DNA of 21,820 bases from positions 1 to 21,820 of the forward strand of contig DKYL01000013.1 of assembly GCA_002493325.1 (NCBI GenBank), written 5' to 3'. Position numbers and translations under genes: made by a program. This DNA is from Ruminococcaceae bacterium UBA7101. GTDB taxonomy: Bacteria; Bacillota; Clostridia; Oscillospirales; Acutalibacteraceae. The notes under the pieces are model-generated. The model searched no databases. It worked only from the letters and a program-made list of their open reading frames with translations, and was not told where the DNA came from. Below are positions 21,437 to 21,820 of this stretch, piece by piece; within the stretch, counting starts at the first letter, position 1, and each line of letters opens with the position of its first letter.

Positions 21437-21820
21437 TTATTCACCTTTTAAAGCAGATATAAATTCGTCAAGCTCGCTGCATTCGACTTCACTGATTTTT
21501 CCTTCATCAACAAGCCTGTTGATTTGCGGATTAATCGGCAGCTTTGCAATGACAGGAACACCAAGCTCCTGTGCGGTTTCATCAATTTGTGATTCGCCGA
21601 AAATATTTATTCTTTTTCCGCAGTCAGGGCAGGTGTAATAGCTCATATTTTCAACAAGACCCAGTACAGGCACATTCATCATTTTTGCCATATTATAAGC
21701 CTTGTTAACAATCATTTTAACTAAATCCTGCGGAGTTGAAACAATTACAATTCCGTCAACGGGCAGACTCTGGAATACGGTCAGTGCCACGTCACCTGTT
21801 CCCGGAGGCATATCAACAAA
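21437..21820 (-). CDS. mrp: Mrp/NBP35 family Fe-S carrier ATPase, C-terminal part
   Basis: The C-terminal 127 codons of an Mrp/ApbC-type P-loop ATPase; the N-terminal part with the Walker motif is beyond the window end. The frame runs to the last base and reads FVDMPPGTGD, the family's conserved motif, then VSTPQDLVK, GLVENMSYYTCPDCGKRINIFG with the CxxC that binds the bridging Fe-S cluster, and VIAKLPINPQINRLVDEG. These proteins load Fe-S clusters onto targets. It is the first visible gene of the operon with dCMP deaminase. Confidence 0.94.
   Translation of the reverse strand, partial: FVDMPPGTGDVALTVFQSLPVDGIVIVSTPQDLVKMIVNKAYNMAKMMNVPVLGLVENMSYYTCPDCGKRINIFGESQIDETAQELGVPVIAKLPINPQINRLVDEGKISEVECSELDEFISALKGE

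Noticed and set aside
1..21820. CRISPR arrays, tRNA or rRNA genes, insertion sequences, phage or defence genes
   Set aside because: No regularly spaced repeats, no tRNA or rRNA signature and no transposase, integrase or nuclease-type protein were seen on either strand.

Overview
The window is 21.8 kb of AT-rich bacterial chromosome, very probably from a Firmicute of the class Clostridia. The Oscillospirales/Ruminococcaceae type is an inference from low GC, TTGACA/TATAAT promoters with 17-bp spacers, AGGAGG-type ribosome binding sites, U-tailed terminators, a BirA-controlled bioY, an HMP-type thiXYZ transporter and a secreted GH30 enzyme with a dockerin-like module. There are no rRNA or tRNA genes, CRISPR arrays, insertion sequences or phage genes. 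The gene content is housekeeping with some accessory material.

Left part (1-6.75 kb, plus strand). An OmpR-type response regulator is followed by a BcrA-type ABC ATPase, an ABC-2 permease and a short histidine kinase. This resembles the antimicrobial-peptide sensing and export modules of Firmicutes. A 12-bp-period direct repeat sits where the -35 box of the ABC operon should be and is the likely regulator site. A new promoter at 3504-3532 then drives a membrane-anchored protein with a divergent LytR-CpsA-Psr-like domain, followed by folE, folP, folB and folK, a compact dihydrofolate-pathway operon. It ends at a perfect 28-bp palindrome that works as a two-way terminator.

Middle part (6.8-15.3 kb, minus strand). 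A thiamine-pyrimidine uptake operon (thiamine-binding protein, thiX, thiY, thiZ) is preceded by a consensus promoter and a leader. The leader has the 5' half of a TPP riboswitch, including the CUGAGA pyrimidine pocket, but a quite different 3' half where the diphosphate-binding helix should be. It also has a clear terminator and a matching antiterminator. This is the most interesting element of the window. Next come a Gfo/Idh/MocA oxidoreductase, a DRE-TIM aldolase with an inverted repeat just after its promoter, and a 1080-residue secreted protein joining BspA-type leucine-rich repeats, a half dockerin and a GH30 glycosidase.

Right part (15.3-21.8 kb). bioY (plus) has a BirA operator over its -35 box and is followed by a cytoplasmic GH43 enzyme. 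Convergent to these on the minus strand is birA, with what looks like a second BirA operator over its own start codon. Upstream of birA on the same strand lie degV and an operon running from an mrp-type Fe-S carrier ATPase (cut by the window end) through a dCMP deaminase and a membrane HAD phosphatase to a membrane-anchored protein of unknown function.

Most start sites were reset from the longest open frame using ribosome binding sites. degV and thiX appear to use TTG starts. All functions come from motif reading by eye, with no database search.
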